Assembly: GCA_002205965.3 (NCBI GenBank) | Contig: NADL03000688.1 | Coordinates: 186,001-250,000, forward strand | Direction of reading: 5' to 3' | DNA length: 64,000 nucleotides | DNA from: Kappaphycus alvarezii | Lineage: Eukaryota > Rhodophyta > Florideophyceae > Gigartinales > Solieriaceae | Shown: positions 51,701 through 63,159 of the stretch, piece after piece | Numbering within the stretch: the first letter of the stretch is position 1 | How the letters are laid out: the number at the start of each line of letters is the position of its first letter | Notes under the pieces: generated by a model | Seen by the model: the letters and a program-made list of their open reading frames with translations, nothing else | Told to the model about the DNA's origin: nothing | The model's database searches: none | Position numbers and translations under genes: made by a program

Positions 51701-53499
51701 CTGCTCCATACAGCGGCATGGGATTTCAGGAGTTTTACGTTTTACAGCGTGTGATTATGCCATCTTGGAATGGCGAGCTTGATCCTGTCCCTGAAAAAAT
51801 TGGTGAGAACGCTGCCTGGCAGTATGGCCGTGGTGCTCATTCAAGCAGATCTCAGAGAATTATTGGCCCTGTTGTGCTGATGTTACAGTCTGATCAAGGA
51901 AGCACAGTTTATATTCGTCATCTCATTATAGAAGGATCATCTCAATGGGTAGTTGGTAGAAATGTTACCAAACATTCCATTATCAACCATCTTGATGGGG
52001 ATTACCTGGAGTTTGAAATACCGTGCACTGGTGACCGTAACACTCTGGAGTTAGTCGAGCATGGCAGGCACAGTTATCTACGCCGTGAGCAGTTCTATCA
52101 TGATGAGTATCCCTCTATACAAGACCCTGTGTCAACAAAGCTATGTGCTCTATTATCTTCGCTCACATGGCCAGAGACTAAAAAGATTGTTAATCGAGTC
52201 CATGAACATGTATGCGGACATGCATCATATAATGGCATTCGGTTACTATTGGAACGTAACAAGATTTGGAACACTGATTTTGCTCATTATTTGTCCGAAA
52301 TATTGGAACGATGCCCTAACTGTCATATCGTTGGTCGTCCTGCTGGAAACCGTCCTGTTTCACTCCACACGATCTCTCGTGTTTTCAATGACTTGGTCAA
52401 TATTGATCACTTTCACCTGGAAGATGATGTTTTTCGCATTATGGACGTGTCAACTAGGTACTCCTCAGGTACCGTTGTTGAGTCTCGTGACATGGCCTCA
52501 GCTATTGAGGTATTCGAGGGACACTGGATTACACCGTTTTGGGCACCTTCTGAGGTGCAGGGAGACAAGGCATTTCATAACGATCAGTTTGTCGGCTACC
52601 TAAAGCTTACTGATTCAACATTTCGTCCGTCCCCTCCACGGCGTCACAGTAAGAACGCTATTGAGTCTAAAACTCGTGTCATCCGTGATGTCTATTTTCG
52701 CCTCAAATCTGTTAACCCTGAAGTTAAAAATCGAGTGCTTGCTCTCCAAGCGATCAGGGTGTCAAATGATCTTTATGGGAATGATGTCGCATCGGCTAAT
52801 GAGTTGGCAAAGGGTTACACACGCCCTCTACAAAATGGAACGCTTCCAGTAATTCCAGATGAGGTCATTACTGCACATAATGAGTTGGTGGCTAAACGGA
52901 AGCTTAACAAGATACTCCGGTCACATTCAGTTAAGGATAGGCATGTTGCTGTTGGAGATATGGTTCAAGTGTTTATCAAACGCGATTCTGACAAGCGAGG
53001 TACCTGGTCACAACCAACACCTGTTCTCAAGTATGAGCCCCAGTCTATGATTGTCACAGTGTCTGGTAATAAAGGGAAATACGTAGACGCTGCCATAGAA
53101 GACGTCCGATATGCTGTTGAAGGTAAGGATTGCTTGGCTACTGCAATTCAGGAAGCTATCGATGCATGTTCGGATGCAATTGAGGAGTCTGTGAGTGAAT
53201 CAATGGCACAAGAATTTGATGCTGACTTTGAAGGAATTGGAGACTCCAAATGTAACGAAAACGATGGCGAACCTCATATAAATCCTTTGGAGTATGTACC
53301 CACGCCTAATCGATCGCAAAATGGAAGCCGATATGGTTTGCGAGCTTTGCCCCGTGTGAACTACGCATCTGGCATTGAGTTTGCTCCTGGATCTGAGCTT
53401 TTGAGCACGAGTGCTGCTGATTTTGAATTGTACATGAAACGTTTTGGCTCAAAGGTGTTTCTTGCATCAAGCACAAGGTTTACCTACGCATGTTACTGA
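51061..53499 (+). CDS. Element D Gag C-terminus, protease and integrase ORF
   Basis: 812 residues open. The knuckle is at about 138-155. A protease-like stretch follows (RSQRIIGPVVLMLQSDQGST, HLIIEGSSQWVVGRNVTKHS), in which no classical DTG triad is seen; the usual D may be replaced in this group. Integrase: HEHVCGHASYNGIRLLLERN and ERCPNC (zinc site), LVNIDHFHLEDDVF (first Asp), VQGDKAF (second Asp) and SPPRRHSKNAIESKTRVIRD (Glu), then a long C-terminal region. The DDE residues are intact. The frame stops at 53497-53499, where the family continues in an overlapping frame. Confidence 0.85.
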   Translation: MKTLKNFESRFDAAVSGYNSAAPSARLPESLVAFILVGNAKLNDSQRVSILSAAAPKASDGTGVNVQNESLDSSQILSQIKYADVASIIRSLDKPLSSTSISQSALNANAISLGGKQGKNGSRTERSKLDEIKARSRCYRCKKMGHWKNDPECEGKPPRGDANKSKDDRKVSAMPTSGQDPPRKQCNTGTVSFHMAQLNDDDVYDTPGPLVDDAAPYSGMGFQEFYVLQRVIMPSWNGELDPVPEKIGENAAWQYGRGAHSSRSQRIIGPVVLMLQSDQGSTVYIRHLIIEGSSQWVVGRNVTKHSIINHLDGDYLEFEIPCTGDRNTLELVEHGRHSYLRREQFYHDEYPSIQDPVSTKLCALLSSLTWPETKKIVNRVHEHVCGHASYNGIRLLLERNKIWNTDFAHYLSEILERCPNCHIVGRPAGNRPVSLHTISRVFNDLVNIDHFHLEDDVFRIMDVSTRYSSGTVVESRDMASAIEVFEGHWITPFWAPSEVQGDKAFHNDQFVGYLKLTDSTFRPSPPRRHSKNAIESKTRVIRDVYFRLKSVNPEVKNRVLALQAIRVSNDLYGNDVASANELAKGYTRPLQNGTLPVIPDEVITAHNELVAKRKLNKILRSHSVKDRHVAVGDMVQVFIKRDSDKRGTWSQPTPVLKYEPQSMIVTVSGNKGKYVDAAIEDVRYAVEGKDCLATAIQEAIDACSDAIEESVSESMAQEFDADFEGIGDSKCNENDGEPHINPLEYVPTPNRSQNGSRYGLRALPRVNYASGIEFAPGSELLSTSAADFELYMKRFGSKVFLASSTRFTYACY

Positions 53500-54057
53500 A
53501 ATTGCGTATGTCACTGAGGAAGAGGTATTTCTCAAGCATTCCCGGAAAGTTCATGTATCTGATGTTCCCAAAAATGCTAATGTTATTAGGAGTCACGTGA
53601 TTTGTAAGATTAAGGATCGTGATGATGATAGAAAGTACTGCAAGGCAAGGATTGCACCTCATGGAAATGAGGACCGGGAAAAATAAGGGCTCAGAAAATA
53701 CTCCGCAACATGTCCCCCGTTGGTTTTCGCGTCTTCCTGTCGATTTGTGCCTTGTATAGATTTTTTATCGCAAAGGTGGACAATAAGAGCGCATTTCTGC
53801 AGTCCGGAAAAGCAGAGAGAAATGTCTATGTGGTGCCACCAAGAGATTGCACAGTTTGTAGATTCTATTGGTTGCTTGATTTTGAAAGTTATGGGCCTGT
53901 GAATGCTAACGCTAAGTGGCAAGTTCACTCTGACGGAAAGTTTTTTAAGCTAGGATTAAGTTCTGTTGTGTTTATCCCCCAGTTTTTCTATCAGCATACT
54001 GGCGGATAACTTCGTCTTCTTGTCGTCAAAGTAACGGACGATATTCTCGTAGGTGGT
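53444..54057 (+). pseudogene. Element D reverse transcriptase, first half
   Basis: Frame 3 (53444-53686) gives HVTEIAYVTEEEVFLKHSRK, then KARIAPHGNED, the copia RT start (K-A-R-L-V-x-x-G). A stop and shift lead to frame 1 at 53701: SPVGFRVFLSICALYRFFIA, KVDNKSAFLQSGKAERNVYV (motif A: D-x-K-SAFL), PPRDC, and FYQHTGG followed by a TAA at 54007-54009. Three lesions in total. Confidence 0.75.
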
Positions 54058-55023
54058 GTGGAAGCCGATGTAAGATGCTTTGTTGAGTCCCTGGGATCCT
54101 GTTACACACTGGGAACTGTTGTGTTCCTACCTGGAAAAGTTCGTTACTTCGGTTTATCAATTGAGCAAGATAAGGATGGAGCAATACGCTTATCTGCAGA
54201 GGAGAAGCTTAAAAACATTGAAGCAAATGTTAGTAGCAGAACGAGACGTAAGCAATTTGAAGATGCTCTGAATGCAATTGAATTGACAGCATTCAGTTCT
54301 GTGAATGGTTCGATAGGATTTCTCGGCACTACTGTAAGTCCGTTGGCTGCTTTCGCTTGCAGTTTTCTGCAACAATCAAAAGATGGTTACTGTGTCCTGA
54401 ACCTAGTCTCTCAGTGCAACATGCTTCAGAAGTTGAAACAGTTTGGAACTGTATGCTCATATGTGAGGCCTGAAAACAATAAGCAGTATGAATTGTCAGT
54501 ACTATATTTCTCGGATGCCGGACGTCAGTCAGGATCAGGCCAGCTTGGATTTGTTGGCGGTCTGCTCATTGGACCGTTAGCTAGTGGTTCTATCTTACAT
54601 CCAATCAGCTGGTCACATTTGTCGAAACGACCTGTTCGTTCGATTGGTTCAGCGGAGATATTGGCAGCCGGAAATGGCATTGACGAAGGGAAGATGATTG
54701 CCAATGTTTATCAACGTCTGTTAGGAGTTACAGTACACCTCTGTGTAGCAATGGATTCGAAAGATTTATTTGCGTCCTTATCTACCTGTCATTCACCTGA
54801 AGATAAGTCTATTGAAGCAGATTTGCAGTTAATGAGGTACAACTTCGAGACTAATCGTCTTAAAAAGTTGATTTGGATTCCGGGCAAAGCAAACCCAGCT
54901 GATCCTTTAACCAAGAAGGATAGTCCTCTCACAGAAGTGCTTCAGCTAATGTTGTTTCAAGGATCGCTCCCATTGGAATTACTTAAGATGGAATCCGTTG
55001 AAAGCTCCCGATCTCTTGGGTAA
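54010..55023 (+). CDS. Element D RT palm end and RNase H
   Basis: LRLLVVKVTDDILVGGVEAD carries the catalytic pair as VTDD where copia usually has YVDD. After the thumb, LYFSDAGRQSGSGQLGFVGG (first Asp), SWSHLSKRPVRSIGSAEILA (Glu), CVAMDSKDLFASL (Asp) and IWIPGKANPADPLTK (last Asp) form a complete copia RNase H. The frame is open from 54010 to TAA 55021-55023. Confidence 0.85.
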   Translation, partial: LRLLVVKVTDDILVGGVEADVRCFVESLGSCYTLGTVVFLPGKVRYFGLSIEQDKDGAIRLSAEEKLKNIEANVSSRTRRKQFEDALNAIELTAFSSVNGSIGFLGTTVSPLAAFACSFLQQSKDGYCVLNLVSQCNMLQKLKQFGTVCSYVRPENNKQYELSVLYFSDAGRQSGSGQLGFVGGLLIGPLASGSILHPISWSHLSKRPVRSIGSAEILAAGNGIDEGKMIANVYQRLLGVTVHLCVAMDSKDLFASLSTCHSPEDKSIEADLQLMRYNFETNRLKKLIWIPGKANPADPLTKKDSPLTEVLQLMLFQGSLPLELLKMESVESSRSLG

Positions 55024-55036
55024 TTCTTCCTACCAA

Positions 55037-55050
55037 GGAAGAAGAGAGAA
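55037..55050 (+). other. Polypurine tract of element D
   Basis: GGAAGAAGAGAGAA immediately before the 3' LTR. Confidence 0.75.
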
Positions 55051-55440
55051 TGTGTAAGACTTGCAGCGTGCTTTGTTGTTTGAAACGTGATTACATCCGG
55101 TTGTAATAATTCTGCTGTTATAGCTGTAATCAATTTTAGCTGGAAGACAGCTCATCATTCCAGCTGTAGGCATGCACTCTTGGATGCTGTTAATGCTCTC
55201 CACTCGTTGCGTACTAGTTGTTGATCTGTGACAGATCAGATAGATAGAGCATGAGATAATGATGATAGTTTGCTATCTTAAGAATGTTAGAATGCCTTGA
55301 GGATCAGAAGAGATGGGTGGTACATCTCCGTCAGTCAAAAGTCACTCGAAGTTATCCTCTTTTCCTGATACTGTTCTGTTAAGTCCTTGTTTCATCTACC
55401 AGTGTTCAGCCTTCGCTGACTGATTTTAGCCCTTATTTAG
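55051..55440 (+). repeat. 3' LTR of element D
   Basis: 390-bp copy of 50306-50695 with about seven transitions. Its start follows the purine tract directly. Confidence 0.9.
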
Positions 55441-57020
55441 ATTGACCTCCTAATTAGAGAAATTACAGTGAACTTGTCGAAAAATTAGTAAGCAGTACTT
55501 TATTTAATTTAATACTTTTGCGTAAATCGGCAATCGAATTGTATTGGCTATTTCGCCACTCCCTGGTTATATGCGGTGCCAGTCTACTAAAGCAAAATAT
55601 AAAGGAAAATAAATAAATTTTACTAGAGTTCAACAAAATGCTCACTGTTAGACGGGATATTAGGTTGCATTATGGCTCAATTTGTCTTACTGTATTGGAA
55701 GAACCACGCCCCGTAATCTCGATAAAGGGGTCAATTATGTGCACCTAGAACAATGTCCATCTTGCCCGATCTCTCCCTGCGAACTGCTTTGTGGCCTCTC
55801 GAACCACTAGCAGACCTCTCAAAGACATCTGCGACAACTTCAGCACTGAAAAAACCAGCCGCCCTTCTTCTCTGCTTGCAACCATCAAGGCAAGCCTGGG
55901 CTACCATCTTTATCCATGCGACATCCCGCCGCTTCCTGTCTTCCTTACGCTCTATGTCATCCCAGCACTAATTTAACTGCCATAGCACATGGAAAAGCTA
56001 GTTTGGAAAGGATAAGGGCCTATAACTTTGAATCTATCCGTTTTAGCCGCGTTTTTAATGGCTTCTAAGCCAAAAAGACCAACAGAAAGGCTAAAGTTGA
56101 CATTTTGGTTGTCAAAACTGCCGTTGCAACAGAACTGGCCGAGCGAAAAACGCCCAAATTTCTTGAACGCTTTTTTGACCATTTGGCCACATGTTGGGAT
56201 TATGTGCGAGGGTTTGAAGGGGGCGATGACTGCATTCATTTTGTTACTGGAGCATTTTTCTACCAATGCTCTCCCGTTGTGGGATGAGTGACCGTCCGAT
56301 GTCGACAAAAATGAACTTTCCCTCACAGTAGCTCTTATGAACTTGGATATGTGCTTAACGGCAGTCTCTTAGAGTTCTATCTCCATAGAATGCTTGTCGG
56401 AAATTTTAACGACAGAATATTGAGCTGAAAAATACCTTTCAAACCAAAGCAGGGCACAGATAGCTGGGGGCACCTTCAACAGGCTTTAACCAGTCTTAAT
56501 TTATTACTCTCTCCTTAATTGTAAAGAGGGACGGTGCTTTGAGCCCGCTAGCCGAGACACAGGCAAAAACGGTGATGTGCTTCTGGGGCCGTTGTAGTGC
56601 AATGCTCGATGTGCAGTTGTTCTAGTCTAGGTATGAAATCCCGACAGACTATTACAATAAATCACACACACACCAGGACTCACAGGTTGTTCGCTGTCCC
56701 TATTTCTCTTTTAGCACCAGGCGATGCAGCAGCACAGCTCTTCAAAGGCGAGGAGAAGTTGGGTTGGCAGAGCGGGGGTGATTTCTTGAAAAGATGGGCT
56801 ATATACTTCTCCTCCGGGTCGATTGGTCGGGCCGGGATCCGCAAAATGCTAGGAACTTGGGAATAATCTAGTCAAAAATATCCAAGAAACTAGTAGTACA
56901 AGATTGGATAACAAGAGAGATAGTAGTGGGTCAGCAGTACTGATTATCTCCTTTTGACTGGGCTGTACTTGAATGTTCTCATCACAACATCCAACCTTAA
57001 TGTTATCAAACGTATGTAGA
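55441..57020. other. No recognisable gene
   Basis: Frames at 55753-55971 and 55973-56326 have no recognisable features. I see nothing supportable. Confidence 0.35.
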
Positions 57021-57025
57021 ACTAA

Positions 57026-57823
57026 TTTTTTTTCTTTTTGCCGGCTTCGAAATCACTCCGCTCGATGTGAGATGAGTCCGTTTCTGAAGCTAGGTCTTCA
57101 TTTAATTTGTCATAATCGTGTCTAATTTTTTTGTCGGGGAGGGTAAGCTCTTCTGCCGGATCGGCAGCGGGTTTCTTTGGGACTAAACCCGGCCTTTCGA
57201 ACTTTATAAGCCGTTTGGAGTGAAAAGATTCAGCCAGAGAGTTAGAAACGGAATATTCAGTACTGTCAATTAGTCAATATGTGATTTCGCTACCAATTTT
57301 GAAGACAGAGCTCTTTGCTGCACAGAAATATGTAGTCTCGAAGAGTTTTGCAAATCATTTGAAGGCCTAAATTAAGCTCATCGGATACCTTTCGTATCAT
57401 TCGAAATACTAAAATGCCCAAGACTTGGCCTCTGGTACCTTATGTTATTTAATACTTAACGCATCGAATGCAGAATAATTGATAAGGTTCAGCAACCGAG
57501 CAGGCATACCAGCCTCCACACTGTCCATCAAACCACTGGAAACAGACACCAACGTATTCTGCATATGTTCCTTATCCAATTGTTTGTATTTCACCAGCTC
57601 ACGATTGAAGTAGCGAGTACGCCTAAAATAGCTTATCTCCTTTGGAGATAAACGTGTTGTCGCTAACGACATCCTTGAAATTCCCATTTGTATATAGACC
57701 ATAGAGCCCGGGGCGCCAAGTGCGAATAATTATCAAAGACGAACAATGGAAGGGGTAGTACAATATTGGATAGAGTGGGGAATTAGGAGGGGAGCCAGGG
57801 TGGATAAACGTAGATATAGCCAA
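57026..57823 (-). pseudogene. Unrecognised decayed frame with about six in-frame stops
   Basis: One phase reads from 57702 to 57026: a basic helical start (FRRTRYFNRELVKYKQLDKE, then MPARLLNLINYSAFDALSIK), then about six in-frame stops within protein-like sequence, then an uninterrupted hydrophilic tail (RLIKFERPGLVPKKPAADPA and DKLNEDLASETDSSHIERSD) ending KKKKN. Upstream, another phase (VVSDNTFISKGDKLF) probably joins. The tail is clearly coding-like. Its position just downstream of the pogo-type relic on the same strand suggests it could be that element's C-terminal end, but I cannot show this. Confidence 0.4.
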
Positions 57824-58249
57824 AGTTGCCGTTGGAAAGGTTGTTGCGAAGGCAGAAGTTGGAAGTCAAATTTAGAGAAAACATCAGGGTGACTGTTAAT
57901 TCTGGGGCCCTAGTGGCCAGGAAGGTAGAAATAATAGTTATCTAGATTAGAGATATCTACGAAGGCGGGGTAAATGAAATCAATGTCAGCCAAGCAATGG
58001 AGATCCAAGTTAGAGAGGAATCAAGTCGACACTTGGCCCGACAGGTGCCTTTCACGTGCGATAATATCAGGCCCAAGTTTGGGGCTGTGACGGGTGCGGA
58101 ATACAAGCCCTCGGGCCCATTCGGGTGGATATACGGTACCAAGACGGATGGTAGTCGACAGTCAACATAGATGCCCTTACTGTACAATTTAGTAACTGTG
58201 GAGGGCAGTGGTATGACTTGTACAGAAAATTTGATCAAAAAAGACCACT

Positions 58250-58991
58250 AAAATCAGCTCTGTCGGTGGCAGTACAGTATAGTGCCAATTGCACTACGTA
58301 TCGTACGTAGTACTGCATTTTTTAAACCCCCGTGTTTTGTCGTTGACGGGCTGTAAGCACGCTCCTTCTTCCCGTACCTGACGTTCACGGACGTCTTTTC
58401 GAGTTTCCAAATGCAATGTGGGATTTCCAGCATGCACAGATGCTTGCAAACGAGCTCAGAAATGACATCGAAGAATGTTACGATTTGCTCGCGGTTCTCG
58501 GCATGAATCTTAGCGGCTTCCCTACTTCCAAGAGAGCGGAATGTTACTTGTCAGTAACGTTCACGAAATGAACTTAGGGCTTCGGAACTGAGTACTCCTC
58601 GGGAATATCCGTTCCTTCCATCCGCAGCGATGCGCCCCATCATATATTTTAATCCTTCGTATCTCACCGCCGTCCCCTTCTTGGCAGCTAATAGAGGAAA
58701 CCGGACCACGAGAGCCTGTTTTTTTTCTGAAAACACAGTACAGATCCCTGGGCATAGACTTCGGAAGGTCAGAGGCTCAATAATGTTACTGATGTTCCTC
58801 GCTACGAGAGAGGGCAGCTGGTTTACGATGGTGGATACCACGATGGTTTGTTCGCCAATCTACCTATTGCTCATCAGCTTGAGCTTTCCTTTGAATCGTA
58901 GACGCAACAAAGCAAACGCACGCTGTCCATTAGCCGACCATTCAGTGCTTTTCGCGCCCGCTTTCTTGGCACTGAGTGTTTGCCGGCGCAT
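58250..58991 (-). pseudogene. Pogo/CENP-B-type DDE transposase relic
   Basis: One phase from ATG 58989-58991 to 58250 with only two internal stops (near 58847 and 58551). The N-terminal part is basic; then FSEKKQALVVRFPLLAAKKG, YEGLKYMMGRIAADGRNGYS, SSEALSSFRERY, LGSREAAKIHAENREQIVTF, FDVISELVCKHLCMLEIPHC, IWKLEKTSVNVRYGKKERAY and SPSTTKHGG. This is the helix-turn-helix and first catalytic block of pogo-like transposases, which normally have I-W-N-x-D-E-T; here D-E is E-K, so catalysis is lost. The rest of the DDE domain downstream is unrecognisable. Confidence 0.65.
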
Positions 58992-59444
58992 CGACGTCGG
59001 TATCGTCTTTACTTGATTGGAGGGGGCGGAACGCTCTTAGATTGGGTTTTTGTGCCGTTGGGTTTGTAGTAGGGAAAAGAATGGTCTATTAGGATGGGGC
59101 TAGTTGAGAGAAGAGACCGGTAACAGGACGTGACGAAGGAAGGGGTGGATATAATGACCCATAACTGTGTTATAAGTCCGGCGTTTGCGGGCGCCAACTT
59201 TTACTGAACGGACTGGTGGGTGCAAAAAAATAACCCCTGAGAAATTAGCGTTTTTGGAGGGGTACCGTGGCATCCCGACAAAAGTGATATAATTTACTGG
59301 AGCGAAACCATTTATTTTTGCTTTACCAAAAATCTAAGTTCCCATTATGTACAAAACGCAGAGACATTAACATTCTGAAAAAAACGGAATGCGTAGGTTT
59401 AAAAAGGGCGGCTAACCATTTCTCCACTCCCGCACATAGTTTCT

Positions 59445-59976
59445 GTGAATGGATACGTGTCTATTCCAACCGTCATCCAATTTGGAACGAGCAGTACAGT
59501 AGAATCAAAAATGAGGAGAGCGGAGAGAGAGAGGGCACTAAACGACGGAGAGGAGATAGAAAAGGTCTCGCGTGACCACAGACTGAAAAGAAAAGAAAAA
59601 CATAAGCCAAACATGATTCTGCGTCCAAGGCACAACATTAGGAAAAAGAGACAAGGAGAAGGCGCTCCATATCTTCTACCTCCTCCAGCGCGCAGATTTT
59701 GAGTTCTCTTACGATACTTTTGCGCGTGAGGGATCGATGAACGAGGATGTTAAAAAATATGCGATAGTGAAGACAAATGGTGTCGAGGAGTTTGGGAATA
59801 TATTGAAACCGAAAGAAGATCTCCACATGGCCATAAAAGGTAGACTAGATGCAATAGGAATATCGGGCTCTCTGGCGAGGTTGGATGCTCCTTCTAAAAG
59901 GATTGGTTTTAATTACACTTCTTTGTGCGTAATGTGTTCTAGAACAGTAGTAGAGCCTACGATTACCCTTTTGTAA
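59445..59976 (+). CDS. Two adjoining unknown ORFs
   Basis: 59445-59702 codes a basic Arg/Lys/Glu-rich peptide (MRRAERERALNDGEEIEKVS). A second frame, open from about 59660 to 59976, reads FEFSYDTFAREGSMNEDVKK and IGISGSLARLDAPSKRIGF. The parts overlap in different phases. They may be one damaged protein or two chance frames; no family is recognised. Confidence 0.25.
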
Positions 59977-60529
59977 AGCACAGTGCGGGTGGTGGTCGCT
60001 ACTGTCCTCGCAATCTATCATCCAAGCGCAGTCTGCAGAAAAATTGCCAACTTTAGAATCAAAAAAACGTATCTGTAAACGTACCGGCAGTTCAAGAGCC
60101 CTAGGTAGGTCTCCTCTGGGGTTTTCGAAGTGTCCATACTATACACAGAACAAAATTTCGTATTTTTTTGCGAATGTTTCTGGTATAAACATTGTTCAGT
60201 AACAAGATCTTCATCATCCAAACCGACAATTCGGCGAGCAGGCGAAAAAAACTACAGTGAGAAAAGGTAATTAAGAGACACGTGCCTCATCTCTGTTGCG
60301 TATACTAGTAAATGATTTTCGTTCGTAATACCCCTTTTGAATAAGCGCACACCGCCTGCGACGATATGCAGTTATACACAAGCAGCAAAAATTAAAAGTT
60401 GTGTTTGGCCTTTTTTTGTAGAATCAAAGTCCTCGGATTTAATTTTCAATAAAAAAGCTGAGACCGTGCACTGCTAGCGTTGACGTGGTCCAGGAATACA
60501 TCTTAGAATAGCAGAAGCGGGTATAGATT

Positions 60530-62400
60530 TTGCAGCACCATAGCCTCTACTGGTTGGGTCAGCAAGTCTTCGGGATAATCAGTCCCTGCGGAGTGAGTGA
60601 CTTGAACTTCTCCAGACTGAATAAAGTCGTTTAGACGGTGGTGTCTGATGCAATTGTTCTGTCCCATTCCGTTATTTGTGAACTGTAGCTATAATCCGAG
60701 CGGCTGAGTGTTCCGACACTATTTCTGTTGTTAGAATTCTTTTCAGATCGCTGTAAGTCCGTTTGCTAAGCAGTTCTCAGTGTATTCTGCGCATTTAAGT
60801 AAATTTATTTGGCACTAAACTAGAGCTCAGTGTATTCTACCTCAGCAAAGAGCACTGTAGAAACAGTATTGCGCCGATTTTTCTACTTTATAAGGGCTCT
60901 CTTATCCCTCACTATCGTTTCTATTGCATTCTTTCGAAATTATATGTCCCTAGCCCAGTTTACGTGAACGTAAGACAAAATTCTGCATGGTTCTTCTTCT
61001 GGGTATGAGACTCAGGGTAACAATAAACCCAGATTTCTCGGAGCCTCAAAATCATCACAGAACTCTTTTGAAAGAATGCAAATGCCTCACTGCGAATGCA
61101 TGTATTTTCCGAGAGAGAGCGCCTACCGAGAACGATATATCTGGTCGCGTGAAAACCGCGAGGTAAAGTAGCTCCCCGAATTTCTTGTGGTACTATGCGT
61201 TCATCCTCTTATCCACCATTTATTTTGCATCGTTTTCTTCGGAAATATCTGCAGATCAAGGGAGAGGAGTCCTTTACCCTTTACCATTTCTGATTCCATT
61301 TCGTGTGAGTACTTCCAGCTTGTATCCTCTCTGTGAAACCTTAGAACACCCTTGATTTCTGTTTATTTCGCATGTAGTTAAGAAATAAGGTTCCACAAAA
61401 TCTGCCTTTAAATAAAAAGAAATGATTTGCCTCATCTATGGGCTTCAATCAAAACACCCAAGTCAGTGGAAGAACTGTGAGACCAGAAACCTTGGAAAAC
61501 AATTGCATGCGTTTCTGCGCTTCTGTGTGGAGTATTCGCAATCAAGCGCTTCACACCTGAGCTTTTCTTTAATGGCCCAAAAATGCCTCTCGAGGAACAG
61601 GGGGTCATTTTTATTCCGAACATCTGCTTCGACTTGCGGTAAACCCGAAAGAAGCTGTGTTCTGCACAATAATAAATCCTGATGGGACTTCTCCTTTGCC
61701 GAATTTATGAGCTCATCAGATATTCTCTTTACCCGAACAAGTTCCGGGATTCCATGTAGAAATGAGGAAACCTCCGGTAGTTGCTCTTGTGCTCTGATCC
61801 GTAGGCCTTGTCTTTTTTTATTATGAGAATCCGAGTGGTAAATGAAAGCAAATCCAGGCTAGCAGAATACGGGTAGGCGGTTAAATGATATCCTCGAATG
61901 GAGATACCAAAGCAGAATAGGTATACACCGTTGCACTATTTATGAGGGCAGCCTTTTTCTAGTCCTGTTCTCGTGATTCATATTCTCTGTCCAAAGTTCA
62001 TTTCGAAAGGAGCTTCTAGAAGGAAGAAAACCAACTAAACCACCACGTTCTTTCATAAACCTCTTCGAAACTCCGTTGCTCTGAGGAGTATAGGCGGGGT
62101 TTGCCTCCAACTTTATACCGTTTTCAATTGCGAATTCTTGAATCTCATTTGAAATGTTCTCTCCTGAGCGATCGATTCATATTTCCACTAACCGCAGCAA
62201 ATTTTCATACCGTTTCTTGTACAACTTCTATTTCTTTTCGAACCCATACTCGTATTTGAGAAATAAAGAATCCGCCTTATCCTTTCGGTCATCAACGAAA
62301 CATGAGTGGGAATGGGTCTCACCTAATGATGCGGTTGATAACTTTCCTGTGATGGCTGCATTTACAAGTTCTATTGGATGCTAAACTTCCATCCTACTGT
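60530..62400 (-). pseudogene. Element F: decayed Copia pol (integrase, RT, RNase H)
   Basis: Read on the minus strand in order. Integrase fragments: FVDDRKDKADSLFLKYEYGF near 62310-62250, then NEIQEFAIENGIKLEANPAY and TPQSNGVSKRFMKERGG near 62150-62045. Then poorly preserved sequence (about 61990-61020). Then RNase H: VNWARDI, LFAEVEYTEL (AEAEY-like) near 60990-60820, and IRHHRLNDFIQSGEVQVTHS with AGTDYPEDLLTQPV near 60650-60550, the copia C-terminal motif. Numerous stops and shifts. No LTRs were identified. A possible Gag end lies at 63159-62947. Confidence 0.55.
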
Positions 62401-62946
62401 GCTCCACTGATTCCCTCTTTGCTTTTAAATAAGAACAAGGGATTTATGACATGTTCTCCTGTGGTTCTTATCGGGAACTTCGGTATACTTTAGATCATGT
62501 TCGATAGTTGTACGTACCGTTGAAGGCTATAGTTTCTGAGTATGCGATGCTACTCAAGGACGATTTATATTTCCTTTGGACTACGGAATACAGATTGCGT
62601 TTTCTCAAATGGTACAGTCTTCTGCTTCGCTACTCGGTAAACACATCAAACTCTTGGCTTCAGAATGCTGTGACAGTGAAAGTGTATACAGTCCGTACTC
62701 TCAAATTTAGATCAATTCCACGACTCTATTCTAACCACGCTACCAATAATTCGCGTGATGATCCCGTTGTGAGCCGGTATGGCCACCGTGAATGAGAGAT
62801 GAATGACTCAGCGAGAAGTCCCACTGATGTTATTCTAGTTTGTAATTGCGATGTATGTCATGCTTCTGCTAGGAAGCCAGCTCCATACTTAATGAATACT
62901 CTGCCTGTTCCGACGATACCTGAGCGTTCCGACTCTGCTTAGACGA

Positions 62947-63159
62947 TCAAAGTATCTGTGCGTTCATATTCAATGAAAGGTTTCTGCTGTAATAACTCGT
63001 GCCGATCCCTGTAATCAATGGGGGCGCAGTCTCTTTCGGGATACTGGACATTTCAAATGTGCTCCTGAACTTGATCGTCGCCATGACTCCATAACTGTCA
63101 CATTTTTTGAGAAATTTCGCTCCCGGGGGAGCTTGGAGGTGGATCTGCTTCTTTAGCAC
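62947..63159 (-). pseudogene. Possible Gag remnant of element F
   Basis: A 70-codon minus-strand frame (KCDSYGVMATIKFRSTFEMS) is placed where Gag or the start of Pol should lie relative to the integrase relic. KCDSYG could be the remains of a zinc knuckle. Weak. Confidence 0.2.

Larger units (their letters stand above)
50306..55440 (+). mobile_element. Element D: Ty1/copia retrotransposon, nearly complete
   Basis: Identical-length LTRs (390 bp: 50306-50695 and 55051-55440) flank Gag, protease, integrase, RT and RNase H in copia order; total 5.14 kb. I count about seven LTR differences, all transitions. The primer site matches the initiator tRNA-Met anticodon arm. A purine tract precedes the 3' LTR. 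No convincing five-base target duplication is visible (GTTTG on the left, ATTGA on the right), so the ends may have been altered or recombined. Confidence 0.88.
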
